Source: Azospirillum sp. 47_25
GTDB taxonomy: Bacteria; Pseudomonadota; Alphaproteobacteria; RF32; CAG-239
Reading direction: 5' to 3'
NCBI GenBank assembly: GCA_001917125.1
Contig: MNTU01000017.1
Span: 62,001 to 126,000 of the forward strand
Length of the DNA stretch: 64,000 bases
The stretch's first letter is position 1; each line of letters begins with the position of its first letter. Of this stretch, positions 25,462 through 31,933 are shown piece after piece. The notes beneath the pieces were generated by a model, which worked only from the letters and a program-made list of their open reading frames with translations, searched no databases and was not told the origin of the DNA. Both the position numbers and the translations under genes were made by a program.

Positions 25462-26346
25462 ATGAAAAAATATTTACCCGTTCTTCTGGCTGTTGCTTGT
25501 ATTTCTCCGGCACAAGCCGACACCATTAATCTTGACCTGGCCGGCCAGGTTGACATGTTTCATTTTTCCGACCGATTTATCAAGAATTTGCAAGACTGCA
25601 CACTGTTTACGGAACAGAGCAGCTGTGACGAAACAGGGATGAAATTCGATTATGAATATCAAATTCAGGGCTGGTCCGGCGATAAATGCCAATGCGAATT
25701 TATTTCATCTTCACAAGTCGGACATTTTGTAAACCGCTGCACTTTCGACCAGGAAAAACTTAAGGCCTATGTTGACGCCTTGCAGGACTTTTTGAAAAAA
25801 GAAAAATCTTCTCCAGATGAAAGCGAAAACAAAAATGAAAGCCTGGCAGCGGCCAATAAAATCATTTCCGAGGCCTGCCAGATGAAAGTCATTAATGTTG
25901 ATTACACTCAGGAACTGCGAAATAATCTGAAAACCTGCACGCCTTATGAAAAAACGCTGAATTTCTCCAATATGGACAACATTATGAAAGTTGAGGGTCC
26001 CGACGGCGACAGGTGCCATTATGTTTATATGATTAAAAACAAACCGGTCGCCTTGAACAAGATTTATCCCGAGGGAGTTCCCGAAAGCCTGAAAAATCTT
26101 CCCCAGGAAGGCAGCGTCACGACGATAGACTGTTTATTTACCAAAGAAGAAGTCACGCGTTATGTTGATAGCCTAGAAAAGAGTATGGTGAAATTTGACG
26201 ACAATCTGGATTGGAACAGCGGAGATTCCGAAATTACCAATCGGACTTTGCAGCCTTTTATTGCCTCGGGAAGCTGCGTTTATCTGACAGATTTTGATAA
26301 GTTCAAGCTTTATCCGCCTCAGGGGCTGCCGGGGCATGACCAGTAA
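25462..26346 (+). CDS. Secreted Cys-rich protein with an internal duplication, paralogue 2
   Basis: A 294-residue paralogue of the preceding gene with the same plan: signal peptide to SPAQA-DT, a first half with LQDCTLF, IQGWSGDKCQC and RCTFD, and a second half with LKTCTPYEKTLNFSN, VEGPDGDRCHY and TIDCLF. NLDWNSGD near the C-terminus is shared exactly by both. It has an extra acidic-lysine stretch around 112-130. AAAGGAGAAGG precedes the ATG. The 131-bp gap from its paralogue contains no terminator that I can see. Confidence 0.75.
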   Translation: MKKYLPVLLAVACISPAQADTINLDLAGQVDMFHFSDRFIKNLQDCTLFTEQSSCDETGMKFDYEYQIQGWSGDKCQCEFISSSQVGHFVNRCTFDQEKLKAYVDALQDFLKKEKSSPDESENKNESLAAANKIISEACQMKVINVDYTQELRNNLKTCTPYEKTLNFSNMDNIMKVEGPDGDRCHYVYMIKNKPVALNKIYPEGVPESLKNLPQEGSVTTIDCLFTKEEVTRYVDSLEKSMVKFDDNLDWNSGDSEITNRTLQPFIASGSCVYLTDFDKFKLYPPQGLPGHDQ

Positions 26347-26408
26347 ACCATCCTGTTTTACGGCGCGGGTAAAGTCAGAAATTTAGCCCAGGTTGTTTAA
26401 TTAAGCTG

Positions 26409-26437
26409 TTGACTTTTTGTTTCAAATTGGTTAATCC
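26409..26437 (+). promoter_or_regulatory. Putative tRNA-Ala(CGC) promoter
   Basis: TTGACT (26409-26414), a 17-bp spacer and TAATCC (26432-26437), 17 bases before the tRNA. The -10 is weak. Confidence 0.4.
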
Positions 26438-26454
26438 ATTGTGCAGAGAGATAT

Positions 26455-26530
26455 GGGGCTGTAGCTCAGTTGGGAGAGCGATTGGTTCGCAATCAATAGG
26501 TCGAGGGTTCGATCCCCTTCAGCTCCACCA
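26455..26530 (+). tRNA. tRNA-Ala (CGC)
   Basis: Acceptor GGGGCTG/CAGCTCC (one G-T pair), D arm GCTC/GAGC, anticodon stem ATTGG/TCAAT with loop TTCGCAA (anticodon CGC), T loop TTCGATC, discriminator A and encoded CCA. Confidence 0.96.
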
Positions 26531-26531
26531 T

Positions 26532-26563
26532 AAAAAAGCCGTCTTTGAAGACGGTTTTTTTAT
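26532..26563 (+). terminator. Terminator after tRNA-Ala(CGC)
   Basis: CCGTCTT and AAGACGG pair around TG with seven T following. It is almost identical to the terminator behind tRNA-Ala(GGC). Confidence 0.92.
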
Positions 26564-26690
26564 GACCCAATTAACCCCGGAAGGGCACAGGTCGGGAGGA
26601 AATACTGCTCTGCCGTATTTTGCCATACGCAAAGTTACCGGCAAAGGCTGTTGTGATTGCTTTTGAAACAAAAACTCCCGAGAAACCGTT
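26564..26690 (+). repeat. Remnant of the tRNA-anchored element (C)
   Basis: After the tRNA terminator come CCCCGGAAGGGCACAGGTCG and GGGAGG, resembling the start of elements A and B, then a hairpin AAATAC/GTATTT (26600-26605/26615-26620) at the place where B has AAAACACC/GGTGTTTT. The distal part, AAACAAAAACTCCCGAGAAAC, only loosely resembles the B end. No second tRNA 3' end is visible, so this copy looks truncated. Confidence 0.45.
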
Positions 26691-26729
26691 ACGTTTCAAG
26701 GGAGTTCTTTGTCTGAGGAAGCCGTTTGC

Positions 26730-26891
26730 TTATTCAGCAATTTCCGGTTTTTCCTTTTTTAAAAGTCTTTTCACATCAGCGATAATATCGTTTTTCGCTT
26801 CTCTGATTGCGTCTCGCTTAATGTAAGCCACAACTGCACCGGCAACCAAAACTGTTCCGCCGATAATTCCTAACACTACATTTCTTTTCAT
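26730..26891 (-). CDS. Small membrane protein (53 aa)
   Basis: Minus-strand frame from ATG 26891 to TAA 26730-26732. The product starts MKRNVVLGIIGGTVLVAGAV, one membrane helix, then a charged amphipathic tail (IKRDAIREAKNDIIADVKRL, ending KPEIAE). No clear Shine-Dalgarno sequence is visible. Support comes from the well-formed topology and a hairpin just downstream (AACTCCC to GGGAGTT, about 26674-26706). The function is unknown. Confidence 0.55.
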   Translation of the reverse strand: MKRNVVLGIIGGTVLVAGAVVAYIKRDAIREAKNDIIADVKRLLKKEKPEIAE

Positions 26892-27039
26892 AAGGCAAAA
26901 AGTTTAAATGTAAAAAACTAAATTAATTAACACTGTCGTATTATCCTGACAGCCAATGCTGAAGTGATGCAAATCCAATAACATCCAGAATAATACTTTT
27001 TCTGTTATTATCTTTAGCATATTTGTTTTTATTGTAAAG

Positions 27040-27173
27040 GCGGCGGCAGAAAAAAATATAAAACTGTGCTTAATCTTCCCTGCCGCTGATTTTGGCTTTC
27101 TGCGCAGCCGCCTCAGTCTCGAACTCAACTCTTTTATTAAGTTGTGAGTTCTCACCGGCCTAATGCAAGCCAT
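27040..27173 (-). repeat. Possible remnant of the tRNA-anchored element (D)
   Basis: Reading with the tRNA, the DNA after the terminator has GCATTAGGCCGG and then GAACTCACAAC, an 11-base exact antisense match to the T arm of the adjacent tRNA-Arg(ACG). A sense piece, TTGAGTTCGAGACT, follows about 25 bases later. The copy is short and degenerate compared with A and B. Long open frames here read through the antisense tRNA-like sequence and are not taken as genes. Confidence 0.35.
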
Positions 27174-27200
27174 AAAAAAACCCTCCGCAAGGGAGGGATT
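27174..27200 (-). terminator. Terminator after tRNA-Arg(ACG)
   Basis: On the minus strand CCCTCC, CTTGC and GGAGGG are followed by seven T. Confidence 0.92.
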
Positions 27201-27205
27201 TTATA

Positions 27206-27282
27206 TGGCGCACTCGGCGGGGTTCGAACTCACAACCTTCTGATCCGTAGTCAGATGCTCTATCCAATTGAGCTACGAGTGC
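27206..27282 (-). tRNA. tRNA-Arg (ACG)
   Basis: Acceptor GCACTCG/CGAGTGC, D arm GCTC/GAGC, anticodon stem TCTGA/TCAGA with loop CTACGGA (anticodon ACG, normally edited to ICG), T loop TTCGAAC, discriminator G and encoded CCA. Confidence 0.97.
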
Positions 27283-27521
27283 ATCGTTTCACTTAACAGA
27301 AGACTTAATAACCCGATTCAAAAAATTTTGCAAGCAAAAAATTCATTCAATTTAAAAGAATTTTAATCTATTTTACTTATGCTGTTCTTAATTTGAAGAA
27401 TATATTGTGCTTTAGGCTCTAATTTTTCGCATTTTTTTTGTGAATCTTCTTTACAAAACGAGATATTAGTGTCAAAAACGAATATGTTATAACACAGGTT
27501 TCATATAAGGTATTTTGACAG

Positions 27522-28658
27522 ATGAAAAAAACAGTTCTTACTTTGTCGTTAATTTCCGGCTCATTAATTTTGGGCGGCTGTGCATTCAGTTCGGATGCTC
27601 TGTTTCCGTCTCTGGTCGGTTCCAGCTCTCAGGAAGCGTATAATGCTGACAAAAATGCTCCCGAAAGCGCTGATCTGCCGATGCTCGGTTCCAGCAATTT
27701 TGAACCGCTTGAAGTTTCCGAGGGCGGAGATACCGGCACTTTTGTCGGGCAGAAAGTTATCGCTTTCCGGAATGAACTGAGCCAGCTGCAAAATGCCATT
27801 CGCACCAATAATTCCGAATTGCAGAAAATCAGAGCTTCCGTTATCAGCAATGCCAGCCAATACCATAAAACCATCGGAGCAATTGAAGCCAAACTGCAAG
27901 TCGGCACCACGCCGGGCAACCCGCAGATGTATGCCATGTTGCAGAGCGCACAAAACAATGTTCAGTTGATGACGGTCAACAGCAATGCTTTACAGCAGCT
28001 TTCCGCCCGTGTTACCTCTGATGCTTCTGTCGTTAATAACCTGTTAGATTCCATTCGGGCTACTTTTGCCATTTCCGGCGCGGTTGACGAAGACCACCGC
28101 CAGTTAAGAATTCTGCAAAACGAAACCAACCAGACGGCTATTTTAATCGGCAGCCTGCTTAATGAAGTCAACAGCGATGTTGTCCGTCAGATTCAGTATA
28201 ACGAAACGGCCAACAGCAACATTGTTCAGTTAGATTCGGCAATCAAACGCGGCAACTACGGTGTCAGCAATGTTCCTCTGGGATCTTCGGTTCCGGTTCT
28301 GAATCTCGGCAACAAACCTGCAGCAATGGGTTATGCTCCGGCCAACGGAAGCCTGAGCGGGGCCGTTGCCGGCAAGCCGCTGTTCGTTGCCAAATTCAAC
28401 AAAAGCAACGTTAATTATAAAGACGGTTTACGCAGAGCCGTTAATGCGGCCAAATCAAAGAAACCCAATGTTGTGTTTGAAGTTGTGGCCGTTACGCCGA
28501 TCAGCGGCGGAGCATCTGCCCGGACAAATGCCCAGAACAGCGCAACGACAATTTTTCAGGAAATCGTAAATATGGGGGTTAATGCCGAGAGAATTACTCT
28601 TTCTTCCCGCAGCAGTGCGGATGCAACTTCTCCCGAAGTTCAGATTTTCGTTAAATAG
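27522..28658 (+). CDS. Lipoprotein with coiled-coil and OmpA-like C-terminal domain
   Basis: Lipobox LGGC (Cys20) follows a short signal. Residues 75-240 are Gln/Asn/Ser-rich helices suited to a coiled coil. The last 95 residues (KPLFVAKFNKSNVNYKDGLR to EVQIFVK) have the beta-alpha plan of OmpA-like domains, with ISGGASARTNAQNSATTIFQ as the probable helix. Similar lipoproteins in alphaproteobacteria are thought to link the outer membrane and cell wall. AAGGTATTTTGACAG is the only weak ribosome site. A terminator follows. Confidence 0.7.
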   Translation: MKKTVLTLSLISGSLILGGCAFSSDALFPSLVGSSSQEAYNADKNAPESADLPMLGSSNFEPLEVSEGGDTGTFVGQKVIAFRNELSQLQNAIRTNNSELQKIRASVISNASQYHKTIGAIEAKLQVGTTPGNPQMYAMLQSAQNNVQLMTVNSNALQQLSARVTSDASVVNNLLDSIRATFAISGAVDEDHRQLRILQNETNQTAILIGSLLNEVNSDVVRQIQYNETANSNIVQLDSAIKRGNYGVSNVPLGSSVPVLNLGNKPAAMGYAPANGSLSGAVAGKPLFVAKFNKSNVNYKDGLRRAVNAAKSKKPNVVFEVVAVTPISGGASARTNAQNSATTIFQEIVNMGVNAERITLSSRSSADATSPEVQIFVK

Positions 28659-28667
28659 ACGTTTTTG

Positions 28668-28695
28668 AAAAAGCCGATGTTAAATCGGCTTTTTT
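28668..28695 (+). terminator. Terminator after the OmpA-like lipoprotein gene
   Basis: AAAAAGCCGAT and ATCGGCTTTTT pair around GTTA and run into T residues. Confidence 0.9.
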
Positions 28696-28718
28696 ATTTA
28701 TTTTATGCAAAAAAAGAT

Positions 28719-28747
28719 TTGACAATCGTTTTTTGATTATCTATATT
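28719..28747 (+). promoter_or_regulatory. tRNA-Ala(GGC) promoter
   Basis: TTGACA (28719-28724), a 17-bp spacer and TATATT (28742-28747): a near-consensus housekeeping promoter. Confidence 0.8.
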
Positions 28748-28779
28748 CAGCTTGTTCCGAGAGGAACAGATATTTTTAT

Positions 28780-28855
<76 letters not shown>

Positions 28856-28857
28856 TA

Positions 28858-28888
28858 AAAAAGCCGTCTTTGAGGACGGTTTTTTTAT
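28858..28888 (+). terminator. Terminator after tRNA-Ala(GGC)
   Basis: CCGTC and GACGG pair around TTTGAG, followed by seven T. Confidence 0.88.
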
Positions 28889-29090
28889 GGCTAAACTTAT
28901 TTTGGCATTGAACCCGAGAGGGTGCGAGCCGATAGAAAACACCAGAGCAGCGGTGTTTTCGTTGCGAGCGGTAAGCGTTTGTTAATGAGCAAACAAGCGA
29001 CAGCAATGAGAGCGAATGTTACAAACCGAACTCCCGAATTCCCCTCAGTTCCGCCAGTTTCAAACCCGCCATCAGGCGGTTTTTTTATGG
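28889..29090 (+). repeat. tRNA-anchored element B, with a second tRNA-Ala 3' end
   Basis: This gene-free stretch holds CCCGAGAGGGTGCGAGCC (an antisense T-arm-like piece, 28913-28930), a hairpin AAAACACC/GGTGTTTT (28936-28943/28952-28959), GTTTGT (28977-28982) pairing with ACAAAC (29021-29026), then ATTCCCCTCAGTTCCGCCA, a copy of the tRNA-Ala 3' end with two changes whose CCA lies exactly 200 bases after the true CCA. A second terminator follows (CCGCC/GGCGG, then TTTTTTTATGG). Confidence 0.7.
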
Positions 29091-29162
29091 ACAAACTCTG
29101 ACACAGGGAATCGCCCGAAAAAAGAGCAAAGCAACCGCTCCATTTGTTTAGACAACGCCATA

Positions 29163-29191
29163 TAAAAAGGCCTGCTTTGAGGCAAGCCTTT
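29163..29191 (-). terminator. Terminator after the merR-like gene
   Basis: On the minus strand AAAGGCTTGC and GCAGGCCTTT pair imperfectly around CTCAAA, with T residues after. Confidence 0.7.
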
Positions 29192-29205
29192 GACTTGACG
29201 AATCT

Positions 29206-29634
29206 TTAATTGCCAAACAGGCTTTCCCGCAATTTGCTGAACTGCGGTGCGGCAGACACCTTATCCAGACTTCCGACTTTGACGGCTTCCGTATAAAGGC
29301 TGATTTTATAATCAATTTTAGCCATATTCTTTTGCAATTCCGCCAGTTGTTCTTCCAGTTTTACTTTTTGACGTTTAAACATTTCCAAGCGCTGTTCCAA
29401 AGTCGAATCGCCTTCAATATACCAGTCGATATATTGTTTAATGCCTTTCAGGGTCATTCCGGTTCCTTTCAGGCACTCAATCATTCCCAGCCAGCCGATG
29501 TCACTGTCGGAATAAATCCGCAGGCCGGAACCGCTTTTACGGACAAAAGGCAGCAGTCCTTCTTTTTCATAGTAACGCAGCGTATGGACGCCCAAACCGG
29601 TTTTTTTGGCGACCTGGCCAATCGAGTATCCCAT
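29206..29634 (-). CDS. MerR-family transcriptional regulator
   Basis: A 142-residue regulator. The winged helix begins YSIGQVAKKTGLGVHTLRYYEKEGLL, the classic MerR start, and a long dimerisation helix runs about 75-118 (LEQRLEMFKRQKVKLEEQLA). The C-terminal part has no Cys for metal sensing and resembles the AdhR-like group that responds to reactive aldehydes or electrophiles. It follows a membrane protein gene in a two-gene operon whose promoter has the 19-bp spacer typical of MerR control, so self-regulation is likely. Confidence 0.85.
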   Translation of the reverse strand: MGYSIGQVAKKTGLGVHTLRYYEKEGLLPFVRKSGSGLRIYSDSDIGWLGMIECLKGTGMTLKGIKQYIDWYIEGDSTLEQRLEMFKRQKVKLEEQLAELQKNMAKIDYKISLYTEAVKVGSLDKVSAAPQFSKLRESLFGN

Positions 29635-29648
29635 TTATCTCTCCTTTT

Positions 29649-30143
29649 CTAAGCCTGCGGCAATCGGGTTAATTTGACTTTTTCGGCGATTATCTCCGTT
29701 AATTCAGCCGCATCTTCGGGACTGACAATTTCATAGAGAGGAATCGAAAACGGCGTAAAGTCTCCGTTATGCCGCTGCAAAAAATTATAGCGGTAATTTA
29801 TGCCTTTTTTGGGGTGAAGAACAATTATCCTCAGACGGCGGAAGCCGCAACGGACAATCTTTTCTTCGGCATTTTTAATGTCTTTCCAGGCCAACGGACG
29901 GCAATGGTCAATCGTGATGGTTTTATCATCAACAACGGCCAGTCTTTGCGGCAAAAGATATTTATAACTCCAAACCAGCCAGGAAAAAACGGTTACGCCC
30001 CATAAAACCTGCGTCTGCCACCAAAAGAGCAGACAATAGCATTTAATGCTGACATAAAGCATGGTAATCAGCAGCGCCGCATTAAAAACAAACCAGGCGT
30101 TGATTTTATCAAAGCGATAGTAAAATGTTTTTGCTTCTTTCAT
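29649..30143 (-). CDS. Small membrane protein of unknown function in the merR operon
   Basis: A 164-residue protein with two hydrophobic helices (about 17-35 and 42-60), followed by a soluble C-terminal domain (from LAVVDDKTITIDHCRPLAWK) that resembles the PH-like domains found in small bacterial membrane proteins. AGGAGGGCTT precedes the ATG. It lies first in the operon under the MerR-type promoter, so it is the likely target of that regulator. The function is unknown. Confidence 0.65.
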   Translation of the reverse strand: MKEAKTFYYRFDKINAWFVFNAALLITMLYVSIKCYCLLFWWQTQVLWGVTVFSWLVWSYKYLLPQRLAVVDDKTITIDHCRPLAWKDIKNAEEKIVRCGFRRLRIIVLHPKKGINYRYNFLQRHNGDFTPFSIPLYEIVSPEDAAELTEIIAEKVKLTRLPQA

Positions 30144-30166
30144 AAGCCCTCCTTGTTATTATTTAC

Positions 30167-30197
30167 AGTGTAACATTTAGAGCTTACTCTAAGTCAA
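30167..30197 (-). promoter_or_regulatory. MerR-type promoter with a 19-bp spacer and dyad
   Basis: On the minus strand TTGACT and TACACT are separated by 19 bp. The 16-bp dyad TTAGAGTAAGCTCTAA (30177-30192) fills the spacer. MerR-family activators act at exactly such over-long, palindrome-filled spacers. Confidence 0.85.
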
Positions 30198-30227
30198 CAA
30201 AAAAAATGGCGGGATTTTACTCCCGCC
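30198..30227 (-). terminator. Terminator after the acetyltransferase gene
   Basis: On the minus strand GGCGGGA and TCCCGCC pair around GTAAAA, then A and a T run. It ends next to the -35 of the merR operon promoter. Confidence 0.88.
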
Positions 30228-30241
30228 GATTTTTATTTCAT

Positions 30242-30769
30242 TCATTCCGCGGCGACATATTCGTCAGGGAAGAGCCCCAGAGCATCTTTTTCGGTTAAAT
30301 TAAGCGCATAGATGCAGCAGTTATCATTGTCATCATAATAACCGGGGAGCACGGCCTGCAATTTGAACCCGCATTTGTTATAGAATCTGCGGGTTGGCGC
30401 ATATTGATCTTTACTGTCGGTTTTGACATAAATCTTTTTAGCGCCTTTTTTACGCAGTTTGGTAATCAATTTATTAATCAAATTGCGCCCTATACCCAGA
30501 CCGCGGTATTCATTTAAGGTTGAGAGCCAATAAATTTCATAAGTTCCTTCTTTGGCATCGGGAACCTCACCGTAGCAGACATAGGCAACGGTTTTATCCA
30601 TATAATCGGCAAATAAAAACTTATGCTCAGAATCTTTCTGATTAAGCAAATTTTCGGCAATTTCAACGTTGATTTGAACATCCTGCCGGTCAAAGAAGCC
30701 GGTCGAAGCGGCGATTTGACGAATGACCTCAGGATCGGTTTTTACCAGTTTGTTTCTAAAGGAAAGCAT
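30242..30769 (-). CDS. GNAT-family N-acetyltransferase
   Basis: A 175-residue acetyl-CoA-dependent transferase. The acetyl-CoA loop is NEYRGLGIGRNLINKLI (R-G-x-G-x-G pattern) after YEIYWLSTL, and the C-terminal strand has RRFYNKCGFKLQAVLPGYY. AGGAGGTGTAATT precedes the ATG at 30769. The acceptor substrate is not identifiable. A small uncertain frame ends two bases upstream. Confidence 0.8.
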   Translation of the reverse strand: MLSFRNKLVKTDPEVIRQIAASTGFFDRQDVQINVEIAENLLNQKDSEHKFLFADYMDKTVAYVCYGEVPDAKEGTYEIYWLSTLNEYRGLGIGRNLINKLITKLRKKGAKKIYVKTDSKDQYAPTRRFYNKCGFKLQAVLPGYYDDNDNCCIYALNLTEKDALGLFPDEYVAAE

Positions 30770-30771
30770 AA

Positions 30772-30927
30772 TTACACCTCCTTCAGAACTGATAAGCCCT
30801 CACAAAAAACTGTATAAGAAGAATCAGTGGTTAAACATTTTGAATAATTATATTTTGACGAAGAGGACGTACATCGGTCTCCTTCATTACTGTTACCTGA
30901 CGCGATAACCGGCGTTGCAGTACACAT
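30772..30927 (-). CDS. Uncertain small frame, Cys-containing (51 aa)
   Basis: From ATG 30927 the minus strand reads MCTATPVIASGNSNEGDRCT, then a Ser/Tyr-rich part and FCEGLSVLKEV, stopping two bases before the acetyltransferase ATG. It has four cysteines and looks like the C-terminal piece of a secreted or pilin-like protein. The frame also stays open upstream through a terminator hairpin (31023-31057), so that extension is not credible. It may be a gene remnant. No ribosome site is visible. Confidence 0.3.
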   Translation of the reverse strand: MCTATPVIASGNSNEGDRCTSSSSKYNYSKCLTTDSSYTVFCEGLSVLKEV

Positions 30928-31022
30928 AAATACTCCATAGTTGTTAATCCGAATGCACAAAATACTTTGTACATTATTCAGTATATTATTGATTTTGCTT
31001 TTTGACAAGGGGGGATAAAAAG

Positions 31023-31057
31023 AAAACCGTCGGCCGGGATAATCGGGCGACGGTTTT
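31023..31057 (-). terminator. Terminator after the small membrane peptide gene
   Basis: AAAACCGTCG and CGACGGTTTT make a 10-bp perfect stem. T-rich DNA follows on the minus strand. Confidence 0.85.
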
Positions 31058-31124
31058 AACTTAAAATACGCAAAGGCAAAAGCCTTGAGAACAGACTGCG
31101 GAAACAAAGTTCGGCAATCTCAAA

Positions 31125-31244
31125 CTACGGCTGGAACGGGTTGTCATAGATGTCGTTTGCCGGATCGTGGGGACCTTCAACGCCGCAAAGCTTGCACATG
31201 CCCCAAGCGAAACCGCCGACAACTAACCCTGCTATCAAAAACAT
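31125..31244 (-). CDS. Small membrane peptide (39 aa) with CKLC motif
   Basis: ATG 31244 to TAG 31125-31127 on the minus strand. The product reads MFLIAGLVVGGFAWGMCKLC and then GVEGPHDPANDIYDNPFQP: one membrane helix ending in a CxxC pair and a short acidic tail. The ribosome site is poor (CCTGAG). A strong terminator about 70 bases downstream supports expression. The function is unknown; a metal- or redox-active CxxC is possible. Confidence 0.5.
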   Translation of the reverse strand: MFLIAGLVVGGFAWGMCKLCGVEGPHDPANDIYDNPFQP

Positions 31245-31360
31245 AATACTCAGGTTTTAAAAGTTAATAATCAGGTTAATAATCGCTCATTGAGGATTAT
31301 TTAATCATCATTACCAAACAAATCAAGCAAAATCTGTCGATTAACCACCCGATTGCAAAA

Positions 31361-31828
31361 TCAGGATTCTCCCGGACGGCGGCTGATGCCCCGGAAGGAA
31401 CCGCAGGCTCGCGCCATCAGCAATTCCGGCTGACCGGAGGAAATATCGGTTTGTTCCATAATGATTTTAAAACCGTTTCGGCGGTAAAAATCAACGGCCG
31501 GCCGATTGGCGGCATAAACATGCAGCGAAGCCGCAGAACGCCGGCGGAGAATATAGTTCAGCAATTTGGTACCGATACGGCGGGAGCGAAATTTTTCATC
31601 AACAAACAAGGCTCCGATAAAATTTTCCGGCAGCAGACTGACAAAACCTTTAATCCGGTGCTTGTCAGCAAAGACATAAGTTTCCGCCTGCCGAGTCAGC
31701 ATATCTTTCACCAAACCGGTATTTTCGTCCCAATAGCCGGGAGCAATAAACGGATGCGCCTGTTTGGTGCTGCGGAGCCACAGTTCCAAAACAGCCGGGA
31801 TATCCGAGGGAATCAGGCGACGTATCAT
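31361..31828 (-). CDS. GNAT-family N-acetyltransferase, YjaB-like
   Basis: A 155-residue acetyltransferase from the ATG at 31828 (an in-frame codon at 31876 would add 16 basic residues before the conserved MIRRLIPSDIPAVLELW). The acetyl-CoA loop is FVDEKFRSRRIGTKLLNYI and the C-terminal strand has PAVDFYRRNGFKIIMEQTD. The order of segments resembles E. coli YjaB (STKQAHPFIAPGYW, SLLPENFIGALFVDE). The substrate is unknown. It converges with no gene and lies downstream of a terminator. Confidence 0.75.
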   Translation of the reverse strand: MIRRLIPSDIPAVLELWLRSTKQAHPFIAPGYWDENTGLVKDMLTRQAETYVFADKHRIKGFVSLLPENFIGALFVDEKFRSRRIGTKLLNYILRRRSAASLHVYAANRPAVDFYRRNGFKIIMEQTDISSGQPELLMARACGSFRGISRRPGES

Positions 31829-31903
31829 AAAAATCCGTTTCCAATAAAGTTGTAAGCGGTTTATTAATAGCCGCAAAGCGGTTAATTTTTTCTTGCCACG
31901 GAT

Positions 31904-31929
31904 AAAAAAACCGCCTCCGAAGAGGCGGT
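31904..31929 (-). terminator. parE terminator
   Basis: On the minus strand ACCGCCTC, TTCG and GAGGCGGT are followed by T residues. Confidence 0.9.
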
Positions 31930-31933
31930 GCGC

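Noticed and set aside
26904..27173. 89-residue minus-strand frame after tRNA-Arg(ACG)
   Set aside because: It reads through antisense tRNA-like repeat DNA and has no ribosome site or protein-like composition in its first half.
27370..27480. Minus-strand frame ending KLEPKAQYILQIKNSISKID
   Set aside because: Protein-like tail, but no usable start codon in frame before an upstream stop; at best a gene fragment.
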